NCBI GenBank assembly: GCA_016928775.1
Contig: JAFGKD010000053.1
Location: forward strand, 35,587 to 99,586
Direction of reading: 5' to 3'
DNA: 64,000 nucleotides
From: Candidatus Zhuqueibacterota bacterium
Lineage (GTDB): Bacteria > Zhuqueibacterota > Zhuqueibacteria > Residuimicrobiales > Krinioviventaceae
A model generated the notes under the pieces. That model made no database searches and was not told where the DNA came from. It saw only the letters and a program-made list of their open reading frames with translations. This document shows, piece by piece, positions 43,448 to 52,479 of this stretch (the first letter of the stretch is position 1; the number at the start of each line of letters is the position of its first letter). Both the position numbers and the translations under genes were made by a program.

Positions 43448-45568
43448 TTGTTCATTTTTGCCATTGCTATCATTTTATTTTCGCTGGTCATCTACCGCCG
43501 GACAAATCCCATAGTTTCGACACTGTTGCGCACCCTCCTGATCATGACACGAACGGCAGCGCTCCTGCTCCTCCTTTTTGTTATCTATGAAGCAACAGCG
43601 CAGTATCGCTATAGCAGAAATAATCCTCCCATTTTGGCCATAGCGATTGACAACTCCGCCAGCATGACGATCACAGACAGGGACGGCTCCCGACAAACAA
43701 AAATCAAAGACATCCTTTCTCAAGATTTTATAGCTGAATTGATGCGCACGTTTGAGGTAAAATTCTACTCCTTTGCCAATGAAATCGCGCCATTTTCACT
43801 TCAGCAGGGTGATTCATTGGATTTTTTAGGGGATGTCACCGATATCCGAAAAAGCCTTGAAATTATCAAATCGAGGCATGTGACGGAGAACTTGACCAAT
43901 ATTTTGCTCATATCGGATGGCAATTATAATGCCGGCGGCAATCCTGTTCGCTATGCCGAGGAGCTCGGCATACCGATTTATACTATAGGCATTGGCTCGA
44001 GTGATCCCGTCAAGGACGTTGCGATTATCGAAGCTAACGCCAATCCGTTTACTTATGTCAATCAATCGACGCCGCTGAAGGTGACATTGCGCACTAACGG
44101 ATATGATAAATTGACCATTCCCCTTGAAGTGCTACACGACGGTGAATTAATTATCAGAGAGATCGTGCAGCTCCCTCCCGCTCCGGCAGAAAAAACTGTA
44201 TCTCTGATTTATACTCCCGAGGAAACCGGACGCCAAAAACTCGACATCAGAGTACCACACCAGACGGACGAGCTTCTTGTTGACAACAACAGTCGCTCAC
44301 TTTATGTGGATGTCTATAAATCCAAGCTTTCAATTTTGCTGATTGCCGGCGCTGTTTCGCCGGACATATCCTTTCTCAAACAGGTGCTGGAAAACGATCG
44401 CTATCATATTCGCTCACTTGTTCATAAAAAAAACGGAATTTTTTATGAACCGTTACCTTCTCTTGCGGAGCTAGGAAAAATTGACATTTTTATATTTCTG
44501 GATTATCCGATGTCTGCAAGACAACAGACATGGGAACAAAGTCTGCTATCAACGGTAGAGTCAAAAATGCAGCCCATTCTTTTTATTCCTGGCCCGCATA
44601 CTGCAGTTGCGAACCTGGCACGATTTTCTGATTATCTTCCGCTTCAATCTGGTGTAAGGCTTGAGAATGACATCGCCATTTACGTTGAACCATCGCCTCT
44701 CGGCCGCACGCATCCAATCATGCAAGTCTCCTCCGATCCCCGTTTATCCCTATCAATCTGGCGCGAGCTTCCGCCGCTGTTTGCTCCTCTTCTCGTCCGA
44801 AAATTGTCACCCGGTACCCAGGTTTTGGCCTACGCACGGCCGGAAGCACAATCGAATCAAAATGTTTTTCCACTCATCGCTATTCGTACAAACGGTTTGC
44901 AAAAATCAGCCGCAATATTTGCCTCTCAGCTATGGCGATGGGATTTTATGATGCGTGGCATAAACCGCTCTGATGATGTCTATAGTCATCTCATACAAAA
45001 TATAGTTCGCTGGCTGGAGACCAACCGTTCGGAAAGCCTGGTTCGGGTGACCACGGACAAAACGCGCTACAAGTATGGCGATCCCATATCAATGAAAATT
45101 GATGTCTATAATGAAAACCTGGATCCGGTTGAGAATGCGCATGTCACAGTCTCGCTTCAAGGAATTGGTGGCTCGCAGGAGATTTCTGCACAATCTCAAG
45201 GCAATGGTGAATACATCGCCCGGTTGCAAGCGCCTGCACCCGGCGACTATCGAGCGCTGGTGCGAGCCGAGGTCAATGGACGACGAATCGGAGAGGAAAC
45301 TATCCTTTTTTCAGTGGGTGAATACAGTGCTGAATTGGCAAATATTCAAGCCCAGCCGTCAGTGCTGCAAAGTCTGGCGCACGTGACGGGCGGTCGTTAT
45401 GTAACAACGGATTCGACAGCGCTGCTCGTCTCCGCCATTCAGGGGAGTAAAACAACAACACCTATAACCCAGGAGTACGAGCTGTGGAGCAACAAATATA
45501 TTCTCCTCCTCATTCTTTTGCTCCTGGCAGCGGAGTGGTTTATCCGGAAAAGGCGAGGCATGGTTTAG
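43448..45568 (+). CDS. VWA-domain inner-membrane protein
   Basis: The 706-residue protein has two N-terminal membrane helices, a von Willebrand A-like domain with MIDAS motif DNSASM (about residues 67-72) and LLISDGNYNAGG, a beta-rich middle part, a class-I amidotransferase-like domain (about 290-430), an Ig-like domain, and a C-terminal helix (YILLLILLLLAAEWFI) with a basic tail. It resembles membrane proteins of BatA/MoxR-type loci, but none of those partners is adjacent. The start is uncertain: TTG 43448 has no Shine-Dalgarno, and the frame continues upstream to 43382 with coding-like sequence but only ATT, ATA or CTG as possible starts. Confidence 0.8.
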   Translation: MFIFAIAIILFSLVIYRRTNPIVSTLLRTLLIMTRTAALLLLLFVIYEATAQYRYSRNNPPILAIAIDNSASMTITDRDGSRQTKIKDILSQDFIAELMRTFEVKFYSFANEIAPFSLQQGDSLDFLGDVTDIRKSLEIIKSRHVTENLTNILLISDGNYNAGGNPVRYAEELGIPIYTIGIGSSDPVKDVAIIEANANPFTYVNQSTPLKVTLRTNGYDKLTIPLEVLHDGELIIREIVQLPPAPAEKTVSLIYTPEETGRQKLDIRVPHQTDELLVDNNSRSLYVDVYKSKLSILLIAGAVSPDISFLKQVLENDRYHIRSLVHKKNGIFYEPLPSLAELGKIDIFIFLDYPMSARQQTWEQSLLSTVESKMQPILFIPGPHTAVANLARFSDYLPLQSGVRLENDIAIYVEPSPLGRTHPIMQVSSDPRLSLSIWRELPPLFAPLLVRKLSPGTQVLAYARPEAQSNQNVFPLIAIRTNGLQKSAAIFASQLWRWDFMMRGINRSDDVYSHLIQNIVRWLETNRSESLVRVTTDKTRYKYGDPISMKIDVYNENLDPVENAHVTVSLQGIGGSQEISAQSQGNGEYIARLQAPAPGDYRALVRAEVNGRRIGEETILFSVGEYSAELANIQAQPSVLQSLAHVTGGRYVTTDSTALLVSAIQGSKTTTPITQEYELWSNKYILLLILLLLAAEWFIRKRRGMV

Positions 45569-45679
45569 CGTGCTGATTGGCCACCGCCACTTAATCGTTC
45601 ACATCCAGACCATAATAGTTGCTCAAATCCACTGGCGGCATAAAACACGTTGGACAGGATCATGTCGAGGATGTTAGGC

Positions 45680-45700
45680 AAAAAAATCCCAAAGGTTGGG
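45680..45700 (-). terminator. Rho-independent terminator of trxA
   Basis: The minus strand has CCCAA-CCT-TTGGG followed by ATTTTTTT. It begins 10 bases after the trxA stop. Confidence 0.75.
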
Positions 45701-45709
45701 CTCTGGGAC

Positions 45710-46081
45710 CTATTCGGCTTCTGCGTGCTGTGCTTCCACTTCTTCGCGCACTTTATCCATATCCAATTCTTTGACCTGCCTGATCACATCTTCGAGAGTC
45801 TTTTCAGGAAGAGCGCCGGGTTGCTTGAAAATCAAAATGTTGTCGCGAAAAATTGCCAAAGTTGGGATCGATTGAATGCCAAAAACAGCAGCTAATTGCT
45901 GCTCTTCTTCTGTATTCACTTTCATAAAAGCGATGTCCGGATGTTTTTCAGAAAGACGTTCAAAAATCGGCCCAAACATACGACACGGTCCACACCATTC
46001 CGCCCAAAAATCAATCAGCACAATATCGCTGTTTTGAAGTGTGTTCTCCAATTCATCAAGTTTCAGATTCTTTGTAGCCAT
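45710..46081 (-). CDS. trxA: Thioredoxin
   Basis: The 123-residue protein has the active site WAEWCGPCRMFGP (Cys pair CGPC) and the cis-Pro loop FGIQSIPTLAIF. It reduces protein disulfides in the cytoplasm using thioredoxin reductase. An acidic C-terminal extension of about 15 residues is longer than in E. coli TrxA. GGAG precedes the ATG. It is transcribed alone, divergent from the pterin operon. Confidence 0.96.
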   Translation of the reverse strand: MATKNLKLDELENTLQNSDIVLIDFWAEWCGPCRMFGPIFERLSEKHPDIAFMKVNTEEEQQLAAVFGIQSIPTLAIFRDNILIFKQPGALPEKTLEDVIRQVKELDMDKVREEVEAQHAEAE

Positions 46082-46367
46082 TTATCTGCTCCACTTGTAT
46101 TTATTTTCTGTTTTCCTATTAGATGAATCAACGCTAAAAGGATTCAACCACATTATCGACGACATCATCGCCAGCGTAATGACTTGTTTTTTTAACTGAA
46201 ATTGGGATCTTGTGCAATTCCAAACTCACAACAACTTGTCTTTTTCATTGGGAACTGGAGTCCTTGATAGCTGAACTCGCAACGAAATTTTTTCACTATG
46301 GAATTTTCCTGTCGAAGAATTGTTTAGCTTTTTGATATGAATAATGCTGATAAAGTGGAGCTGATAT
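46082..46367. other. Divergent intergenic region between trxA and the pterin operon
   Basis: This 286-base gap must hold both promoters. A weak candidate for the plus direction is TTGTTT (46320-46325) with TAATGC 16 bases on (46342-46347). On the minus side several TTGA boxes precede trxA without a good -10. No riboswitch fold or strong hairpin was seen. Confidence 0.35.
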
Positions 46368-46781
46368 ATGGCGATGGTATATGTCACCCGTCACATGCAT
46401 TTTAATGCCGCGCATCGGCTGCATTCGGATGTGTTGAGTGATCCGGAAAATGAACAGCTGTACGGCGTGTGCAATAATCCAATGGGCCATGGCCACAACT
46501 ATGAACTTGAAATCACGATCAAGGGTGAGCCTGATCCAGTGACAGGAATGGTCATCGATTTAAAAGAGTTGAAAGACATCGTGCAACAGGTGATCATCGA
46601 TCGAGTTGATCACAAGCATTTAAATTTTGATGTTGATTTTATGCGCGGCATTGTGCCAACGGCGGAAAATATAGTTGTAGCATTTTGGCAACAATTAAAA
46701 GATAAAATCCCGCAGGGCGAGCTATATGAGCTCAAGCTTTATGAAACGCCGCGAAACATGGCAACTTTTCGAGGAGAATAG
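46368..46781 (+). CDS. 6-pyruvoyl-tetrahydropterin synthase, animal-like type
   Basis: The 137-residue enzyme has zinc-ligand His16, His41 and His43. The catalytic Cys35 stands in C-x5-HGH (CNNPMGHGH), the spacing of true PTPS (PTPS-II); QueD normally has C-x3-HGH. The segments [39 protein letters not shown] and LYETPRNM closely recall the mammalian enzyme. It should convert 7,8-dihydroneopterin triphosphate to 6-pyruvoyl-tetrahydropterin. GGAG precedes the ATG. It is followed by folE one base after its stop and by a sepiapterin-reductase-like SDR, which supports a biopterin role over queuosine synthesis. Confidence 0.9.
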   Translation: MAMVYVTRHMHFNAAHRLHSDVLSDPENEQLYGVCNNPMGHGHNYELEITIKGEPDPVTGMVIDLKELKDIVQQVIIDRVDHKHLNFDVDFMRGIVPTAENIVVAFWQQLKDKIPQGELYELKLYETPRNMATFRGE

Positions 46782-46782
46782 A

Positions 46783-47346
46783 ATGCGAGAAAAAATTGAA
46801 GAAGCGGTTTCGACAATTCTGGCTGCTGTCGGAGAAGATTCCGGTCGGGAAGGATTACTGCGTACGCCGCATCGCGTCGCCAAGGCGTATGAATTTTTAA
46901 CCAAAGGCTATCGTGAAGATCTCAACACCATCGTCAATAACGCCATTTTCAACGAAGAATGTAACGAAATGGTCGTGGTGCGCAATATTGAATTTTACAG
47001 CCTATGCGAACATCACATGCTGCCGTTTTATGGCAAAGCGCACGTGGCGTATCTGCCAAAGGGCAAGATTATCGGTTTGAGCAAGGTGCCACGAATTGTC
47101 GATATGTTTGCTCGGAGATTGCAAGTGCAGGAGCGATTGACAAATCAAGTCGCCGAAATCCTGCAGGAAATTCTCGAGCCGCATGGGGTGGCGGTCGTGA
47201 TGGAGGGCAAACATCTCTGCATGATGATGCGAGGCGTGGAGAAGCAAAATAGCTATGTCACGTCAAGCGCAATGTTAGGGTCCTTTAAAAGCGAGCGGGC
47301 GACGCGTCTGGAATTTTTGAATTTGATACAAACACAGGCCTATTAA
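46783..47346 (+). CDS. folE: GTP cyclohydrolase I (type IA)
   Basis: I start at ATG 46783 (187 residues), just after GAGGAG; the longer frame would overlap the PTPS gene. The zinc site is formed by CEHH and HLCMMMRGV, and the GTP-binding region includes [30 protein letters not shown]. It converts GTP to 7,8-dihydroneopterin triphosphate, the shared precursor of folate, queuosine and biopterin. Sandwiched between PTPS and an SDR, it most likely feeds tetrahydrobiopterin here. Confidence 0.96.
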   Translation: MREKIEEAVSTILAAVGEDSGREGLLRTPHRVAKAYEFLTKGYREDLNTIVNNAIFNEECNEMVVVRNIEFYSLCEHHMLPFYGKAHVAYLPKGKIIGLSKVPRIVDMFARRLQVQERLTNQVAEILQEILEPHGVAVVMEGKHLCMMMRGVEKQNSYVTSSAMLGSFKSERATRLEFLNLIQTQAY

Positions 47347-47347
47347 C

Positions 47348-48058
47348 ATGGAATTAAAAAATAGCGTAGCATGGATTACCGGCAGCAGTCGTGGCATTGG
47401 CGAAGCGACAGCGCATGCGCTTGCAAACCGCGGCGCCAAGGTTGTCGTCTCTGGCCGAAACGAAGATGACATTGTGCGTGTCACCGGCGAGATTAATGCA
47501 AACGGCAATTCAGCATTAGCCATTACGTGTGATGTTCATAATCGCGCGGACATTCTCGATCTCATCAAACAAACCAAAGATGTGTGGGGTCCAATCGACA
47601 TTCTCGTCAATAATGCCGGTATTGGCATTTTTAAAAAAATTGTCGATCTTGAGGAAGAGGAGTGGGATAGCATGATGGACATCAACCTCAAGTCAGCGTT
47701 CCTGTGCAGCCAGGCCGTCTTACCTGATATGATGGCGCGGCAGCGCGGCAAAATCATCAACATCGTCTCGGTGGCCGGCAAAAACGCCTATGAAAACTGC
47801 GGCGGTTATTGTGCTTCCAAGTTCGGCTTGCACGGCTTTTCCGAGGTATTGCGGTTGGAAACAAGACAATATGGCATACAGGTCACATCAATTCTTCCCG
47901 GGGCAACGAGCACCGATATTTGGGGCGATGCAGATGTTGATCATTCAATCATGATTAAACCAGAGCATGTCGCGGAAACCATTGCTATGGTGTGCCAGGC
48001 CGGCGATTCGGCACATATTGAAGAGGTGATACTTCGTCCACAAAATGGTGATCTCTAA
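47348..48058 (+). CDS. Short-chain dehydrogenase, sepiapterin-reductase-like
   Basis: The 236-residue classical SDR has TGSSRGIG (NADPH motif), NNAG, and the catalytic triad Ser in NIVSVAG with YCASK. The start lies one base after folE, in the same operon. The C-terminal part (LPGATSTDIWGDADVD, then EEVILRPQNGDL) resembles from memory the Chlorobium tepidum sepiapterin reductase, more than FabG. Sepiapterin reductase performs the final reductions of 6-pyruvoyl-tetrahydropterin to tetrahydrobiopterin or a threo-isomer. A general ketoacyl reductase is the alternative. Confidence 0.82.
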   Translation: MELKNSVAWITGSSRGIGEATAHALANRGAKVVVSGRNEDDIVRVTGEINANGNSALAITCDVHNRADILDLIKQTKDVWGPIDILVNNAGIGIFKKIVDLEEEEWDSMMDINLKSAFLCSQAVLPDMMARQRGKIINIVSVAGKNAYENCGGYCASKFGLHGFSEVLRLETRQYGIQVTSILPGATSTDIWGDADVDHSIMIKPEHVAETIAMVCQAGDSAHIEEVILRPQNGDL

Positions 48059-48319
48059 TGCAAGCCAGCCAGCATCATATCATAACTCGGTTGCCTGGCG
48101 ATCTCGATAGTCTTGAAATAAATGCTACGAAAACTTTCGTAAACCAATACGATGTTGCAGCTATGTAAATCGGATAATATGATTCATTTTAATCTTCTCT
48201 TTTTGCCTTGGCCGCAATATCAAGATTACCAGCTGGCACAAAAGAATGACCGCAACCCCTTGGGAAACTTTTATAGTCAGCGAGAGTACAATTGTTAACA
48301 TCAGCGATTCATATATTTA
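48059..48319. other. Intergenic region, no gene seen
   Basis: The stretch after the pterin operon has stops in all frames at short intervals. I see no tRNA, no strong hairpin and no recognisable site in it; the promoter for the S55 peptidase follows. Confidence 0.5.
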
Positions 48320-48348
48320 TTGAATCCATAAATATATTTGGATATATT
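48320..48348 (+). promoter_or_regulatory. Sigma-70 promoter upstream of the S55 peptidase
   Basis: TTGAAT (48320-48325), a 17-base spacer and TATATT (48343-48348) form a strong promoter. A start near 48355 would lie only nine bases before the hairpin at 48364. Confidence 0.7.
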
Positions 48349-48363
48349 GCAGAGATCAATTCA

Positions 48364-48403
48364 GGGTAGCACTGCTTACCTGGGCAATGACTACCCTTTT
48401 TTT
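48364..48403 (+). terminator. Promoter-proximal terminator/attenuator-like hairpin
   Basis: GGGTAG (48364-48369) pairs with CTACCC (48391-48396), followed by seven T residues. It sits between the promoter and the S55 ATG at 48420. It could attenuate transcription or end a short RNA of about 50 bases. The 21-base loop makes the stem modest. Confidence 0.55.
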
Positions 48404-48419
48404 GCAAAAGTAGACAAAC

Positions 48420-50309
48420 ATGATGAAGAATATTTTGAAAATAATTTGTACGTTTTTCCTCTTGACCACGCTTGTTCCTTCAACGGAGTGGGGATATTCA
48501 ATTTTACCGGTTGCCGAGGTCAAGCCGGGGATGGTCGGTAAAGGAATGACCGTCTTTTATGGAGAGGAAATCGAAGAATTTGGCGTTGAAGTCATTGATG
48601 TGATGCACAATTTTTATCCGAAACTCGATATTGTTCTCGTCAAACTCCTGGGCGAACAAGTCGAAAAAAACGGTATTGTGAGCGGCATGAGCGGCAGCCC
48701 GGTTTATATCGATGGCAAGTTGGTTGGTGCCCTCTCCTATCGCTTTGGCCAATTCATGAAAGAGCCTATCGGCGGTCTGATGCCGATCGAATATATGCTG
48801 GAAATCGAAAAGAAAAACAAAGATCGGGAGATCACCCTGTCTCGGCAGACACCGTATCTGCAAAACTTTATTCACGCAGCACTCGTCGGCGCCGATGACA
48901 CTTTTTGGACAACTATATTAAATTATCCTGAACCCATGGAATCGACGCATCCACAATTGAATATCATTTCCAGCCCCCTTATGTTTTCAGGATTTCAGTC
49001 CGAACTTGTCAATCATTTTATTTCTCAGTTTCGTGGCATGGGATTTACGCCAATGATTGCCGGTGGCGCTGGTACGGGCAAGCCGCAAAAAACGTCTTTT
49101 CAACCGGGCTCTGCTGTATCCATAGTATTTTTAACGGGTGATCTCGCTATTGAAGCTTCGGGAACAGTGACCGCGGTGGGTGAGAACAAACTCTTGTCTT
49201 TTGGGCATCACTTGTTCAATTTCGGTCCGATCTCTCTGCCATTGGCCGGCACACAAGTTTACGCCACCCTGCCGAGCCTGATGGGATCGAGCAAAATGGC
49301 AACTGCTACGGGTATTGTGGGTACATTTTTGCAGGATCGCCTTGCCGGTGCTTTTGGCGATTTGAGTTTGCAGCCCAATATGATCCCTGTCCATTTTGAA
49401 ATGGAGTCGCCTTTTCACGAAACCCGATCGTTCAACTTTAAATTAGCCAGTGATCCAGCCTTTAATAATATGTTGCCTTTTTACATGCGTATGGCGCTCA
49501 TCCAGGCTGCCTACTCGGCACGATTGGCGGGTGAGCAAAACTCATCGCGGCTGAGGGGCGCAATTAACCTGACCGATGGTCGCACCCTTGAGCTGAATGA
49601 TTTATTTACCTCGCAGCAAACATTCGGCTTTTTATCCTCTGGCGCCGACGCCGTCTCAGCGGCTGATCTCGTCACCGTTCTGATGGGCAATATTATGATC
49701 AATGATTTTAATGGGCCGGACATCGCTTCCGTCGATATACGATTAGCGACCATGCCGGGCAAAAAGTACTCAAAAATTGAATCCGTGTGGCAGGATAAAA
49801 CCGAGGTCAAACCGGGCGAGAGTGTGAGGTTGTCCATCAACATAAGAGACAACAAAGAAAATATCCAAAAAATTAGTCGCATCATCCCAATCCCGAAAAA
49901 TATCTCCGGTCGTCAGCTCAGTATCATTGTATCAAGCGGCTCGGCCTTGTCACGCTATGAAGTACAGGTGAGTCGGGGTAAATTTGTGCCAAAAGATTTT
50001 GATCATTTATTCAAAATATTATCCGAACGCCGCAAATCGCAAAACCTTTACATTCAGCTTCGGGAGAGAGACAGCGGCCTGATCGTCGAAGGTCAGGAGA
50101 TGCTCGATCTGCCGCCGTCAGTGACGGAAGTGATGAATTCACGAGCGTCCACCGGCACCATTAGCAGAGTACCCGATCGCGTCGTTTATGAACAAGTTGT
50201 GCCGATGGATGATGTGATCATTGGCGCCAAAAGATTGATTCTGTCAATTGAATCGCCATCCAAAGCCACGTCTTCCAACGGCAACGATCAAAAAGCGTGG
50301 TATCAATAG
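48420..50309 (+). CDS. SpoIVB-type S55 peptidase domain protein
   Basis: The 629-residue protein has an N-terminal signal or anchor (ILKIICTFFLLTTLVPSTEWGYS). The S55 serine-peptidase core spans about residues 25-300: GMVGKGMTVFYGEEIEEFGVEVIDVM, the catalytic-serine motif SGMSGSPVYIDGKLVGALSY, and TVTAVGENKLLSFGHHLFNFG. In Bacillus, SpoIVB signals across the forespore membranes; here there is no sporulation context, and the protein probably acts in the periplasm on an unknown target. The remaining 330 residues are beta-rich. The propeller gene follows 41 bases later. The ATG has no good Shine-Dalgarno. Confidence 0.87.
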   Translation: MMKNILKIICTFFLLTTLVPSTEWGYSILPVAEVKPGMVGKGMTVFYGEEIEEFGVEVIDVMHNFYPKLDIVLVKLLGEQVEKNGIVSGMSGSPVYIDGKLVGALSYRFGQFMKEPIGGLMPIEYMLEIEKKNKDREITLSRQTPYLQNFIHAALVGADDTFWTTILNYPEPMESTHPQLNIISSPLMFSGFQSELVNHFISQFRGMGFTPMIAGGAGTGKPQKTSFQPGSAVSIVFLTGDLAIEASGTVTAVGENKLLSFGHHLFNFGPISLPLAGTQVYATLPSLMGSSKMATATGIVGTFLQDRLAGAFGDLSLQPNMIPVHFEMESPFHETRSFNFKLASDPAFNNMLPFYMRMALIQAAYSARLAGEQNSSRLRGAINLTDGRTLELNDLFTSQQTFGFLSSGADAVSAADLVTVLMGNIMINDFNGPDIASVDIRLATMPGKKYSKIESVWQDKTEVKPGESVRLSINIRDNKENIQKISRIIPIPKNISGRQLSIIVSSGSALSRYEVQVSRGKFVPKDFDHLFKILSERRKSQNLYIQLRERDSGLIVEGQEMLDLPPSVTEVMNSRASTGTISRVPDRVVYEQVVPMDDVIIGAKRLILSIESPSKATSSNGNDQKAWYQ

Positions 50310-50350
50310 CCGAGCGTTAGACCATTCAGCATTTATCAACAGGACGCCTT

Positions 50351-52465
50351 ATGAGATTTAAAATTGCACCTTTCATTTTTATATTATCCCTGTCAATTTA
50401 TGCCGCGTCGCCGCAAAAAGTCACGCATGACTCAAAAACCGATTTTGAAAGAGGAACTTTGCAGAATGTTTCCATATTATCTGACGGGACAATCAAACCG
50501 GCGCCATTGAAAAAACTTTTGCTGGATACGGGTGAACCTTTCATTTGGTCAATGGCAGAAGATTCGAAAGGCACACTTTATCTCGGGACGGGCAATGCCG
50601 GCAAATTGTTCAAAGTGACCAGCGCTGGTGATTCTGCAGTTATAATGGACGCAGACGAACTCGGCATTTTTGCGTTGACGGTTGATGCGAGGGATAATGT
50701 TTACGCCGCGACATCTCCAAACGGCAAGGTTTACAAGATCGATGCGACCGGGAAAATCAACATCTTATTCGATCCCAAAGCAGTGTACATTTGGGACCTT
50801 GAGATAGACGCCGATAATAATCTTTTAGTCGCAACCGGTGACAGCGCATTCATCTACAAAGTGACCCCACAAGGCCAAAGCCTTCGCCTTTTTCAGGCAG
50901 AAGAAAATCATGTTCGCGTTATAGTGTCGCGTGCTGACGGGACAATATATGCCGGTACCGGCGGCACAGGATATATTTATCGCTTGTCTCCAAATCAGCA
51001 GCCATTTGTTATCTATGATACGCAGATGGAGGAGGTCAACGGTCTTGTAACAGGGCTGGAGGGTGATATATTCGCATCGGCTTTTGGCGAATCCCTTATG
51101 TTTCCCAGCCAACGCTCGCCGCAAGTACAAAGCCAATCGTCAAAGAGTAATGGTGCAGAACAAGATGAGGATTATGACGATGAAAATGAGTCAGCCATAG
51201 CGCAGCAAACACTCGATGTTGAGCGTCTTCAATTACGTGGTGCGCCGACATCATTGTTCCGGATAACTCCGGAAGGCTACGCCAAAGATCTTTGGCTCGG
51301 GGTTGACGAAAAAATACAATCAATCTATGCGTATGATGAGAACAGCATTCTGGTCGGCAGCGGCCAAAGCGGCAAATTGATGCTGATGAATACAGAAGGA
51401 GAATTGTCAGTTCTAATGGACAATGACGCATCGCATATCACCGCGCTCCTACAAGATAGCAAAAATCGTATTGTTTTTGGCACCTCAAATCTGGGGCACT
51501 GTTTTCGTGTCGAATCCATGGTGACGGACACAGCGTCGTACATATCCGAGACAATAGATGCAGGTCTGCCCGCCCAATGGGGAACGATCACCTGGAAAGG
51601 CAACAACGCCGCCGCCTCGACAGCTTTTTTCACTCGTTCCGGCAATACAGAGCAGCCCTCCTCCACCTGGAGCAACTGGCTGGCTGTGGAGAAGGAGAAA
51701 GAAACATTTCGAATTAAAAGTCCAAATGCACGATTTGTACAATGGAAATGTCAATTTAAAAATAGAGATGCTCGTATCACATCTGTTTCGCTCAGCTACA
51801 TTCAGAAAAATTTGGCACCGAGCGTATCATCCATCATCATTCATCGGCCAGATGATGCTTATGAAACCAAAGGGGATAATAATAAAAAGTCATCCAGGGG
51901 GATCACTTTTCCGGCGCCCTTGCCAAGCAAGCACATAAAAAAAGGTTACCGCACCGTCGATTGGTTGTTCGAAGATCCTAACTTTGATGGTCTCTGTTTT
52001 AATGTTTATTATCGCCGGATGGGATCGACATTGTGGCGCAGCATGGTGCAAGACCTGGAGCTTAATTTTTATACCTGGGATTCAGCCCAGATGGCGGACG
52101 GCGAGTATGAAATCAAAGTCGTCGCTTATGATAAGCTCAACAATCCTGAAGATCAGGCCAGGACAGGTGAAAAAGTGAGCAAATCCTTTGTTATCGATAA
52201 TACCGGACCGATCATTGAAACGGGGAATAATAATAAAGGAAATGTGTTAACTGTTAGAATTAGAGACGAGTTGAATCCACTAAAAAAAGTGGAATATAGC
52301 ATTGATGGGACAGAGTGGCGTATGATTTATCCGGTTGACGGCATTCTGGATTCACCACGCGAGACATTTGCGATCGATTTGCCCGATGACGAGGCGCATG
52401 AAGTAGCGATCAAAGCAAGTGATTCGATTGAAAATGTCACCGTCGTTCATGCCACAACAAAATAA
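50351..52465 (+). CDS. Secreted beta-propeller protein
   Basis: The 704-residue protein has a signal peptide (MRFKIAPFIFILSLSIYAAS). Residues about 50-400 hold repeated propeller blades with the pattern AxDxxxNxYAATSPNGKVYKID (for example FALTVDARDNVYAATS and IYAGTGGTGYIYRLS). An acidic insert lies near residue 275 (EQDEDYDDENES). The C-terminal part (about 400-704) contains fibronectin-like or Ig-like domains (DWLFEDPNFDGLCFNVYYRR; YEIKVVAYDKLNNPED). It follows the S55 peptidase gene. A role as substrate, scaffold or adaptor of that peptidase is possible but not shown. Confidence 0.82.
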   Translation: MRFKIAPFIFILSLSIYAASPQKVTHDSKTDFERGTLQNVSILSDGTIKPAPLKKLLLDTGEPFIWSMAEDSKGTLYLGTGNAGKLFKVTSAGDSAVIMDADELGIFALTVDARDNVYAATSPNGKVYKIDATGKINILFDPKAVYIWDLEIDADNNLLVATGDSAFIYKVTPQGQSLRLFQAEENHVRVIVSRADGTIYAGTGGTGYIYRLSPNQQPFVIYDTQMEEVNGLVTGLEGDIFASAFGESLMFPSQRSPQVQSQSSKSNGAEQDEDYDDENESAIAQQTLDVERLQLRGAPTSLFRITPEGYAKDLWLGVDEKIQSIYAYDENSILVGSGQSGKLMLMNTEGELSVLMDNDASHITALLQDSKNRIVFGTSNLGHCFRVESMVTDTASYISETIDAGLPAQWGTITWKGNNAAASTAFFTRSGNTEQPSSTWSNWLAVEKEKETFRIKSPNARFVQWKCQFKNRDARITSVSLSYIQKNLAPSVSSIIIHRPDDAYETKGDNNKKSSRGITFPAPLPSKHIKKGYRTVDWLFEDPNFDGLCFNVYYRRMGSTLWRSMVQDLELNFYTWDSAQMADGEYEIKVVAYDKLNNPEDQARTGEKVSKSFVIDNTGPIIETGNNNKGNVLTVRIRDELNPLKKVEYSIDGTEWRMIYPVDGILDSPRETFAIDLPDDEAHEVAIKASDSIENVTVVHATTK

Positions 52466-52479
52466 ACGGTTAACGCATT

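Noticed and set aside
45596..45648. Long-range CCGCCA/TGGCGG pairing after the VWA gene
   Set aside because: Arms are short and about 40 bases apart with no T-run, so neither terminator nor RNA element is supported.
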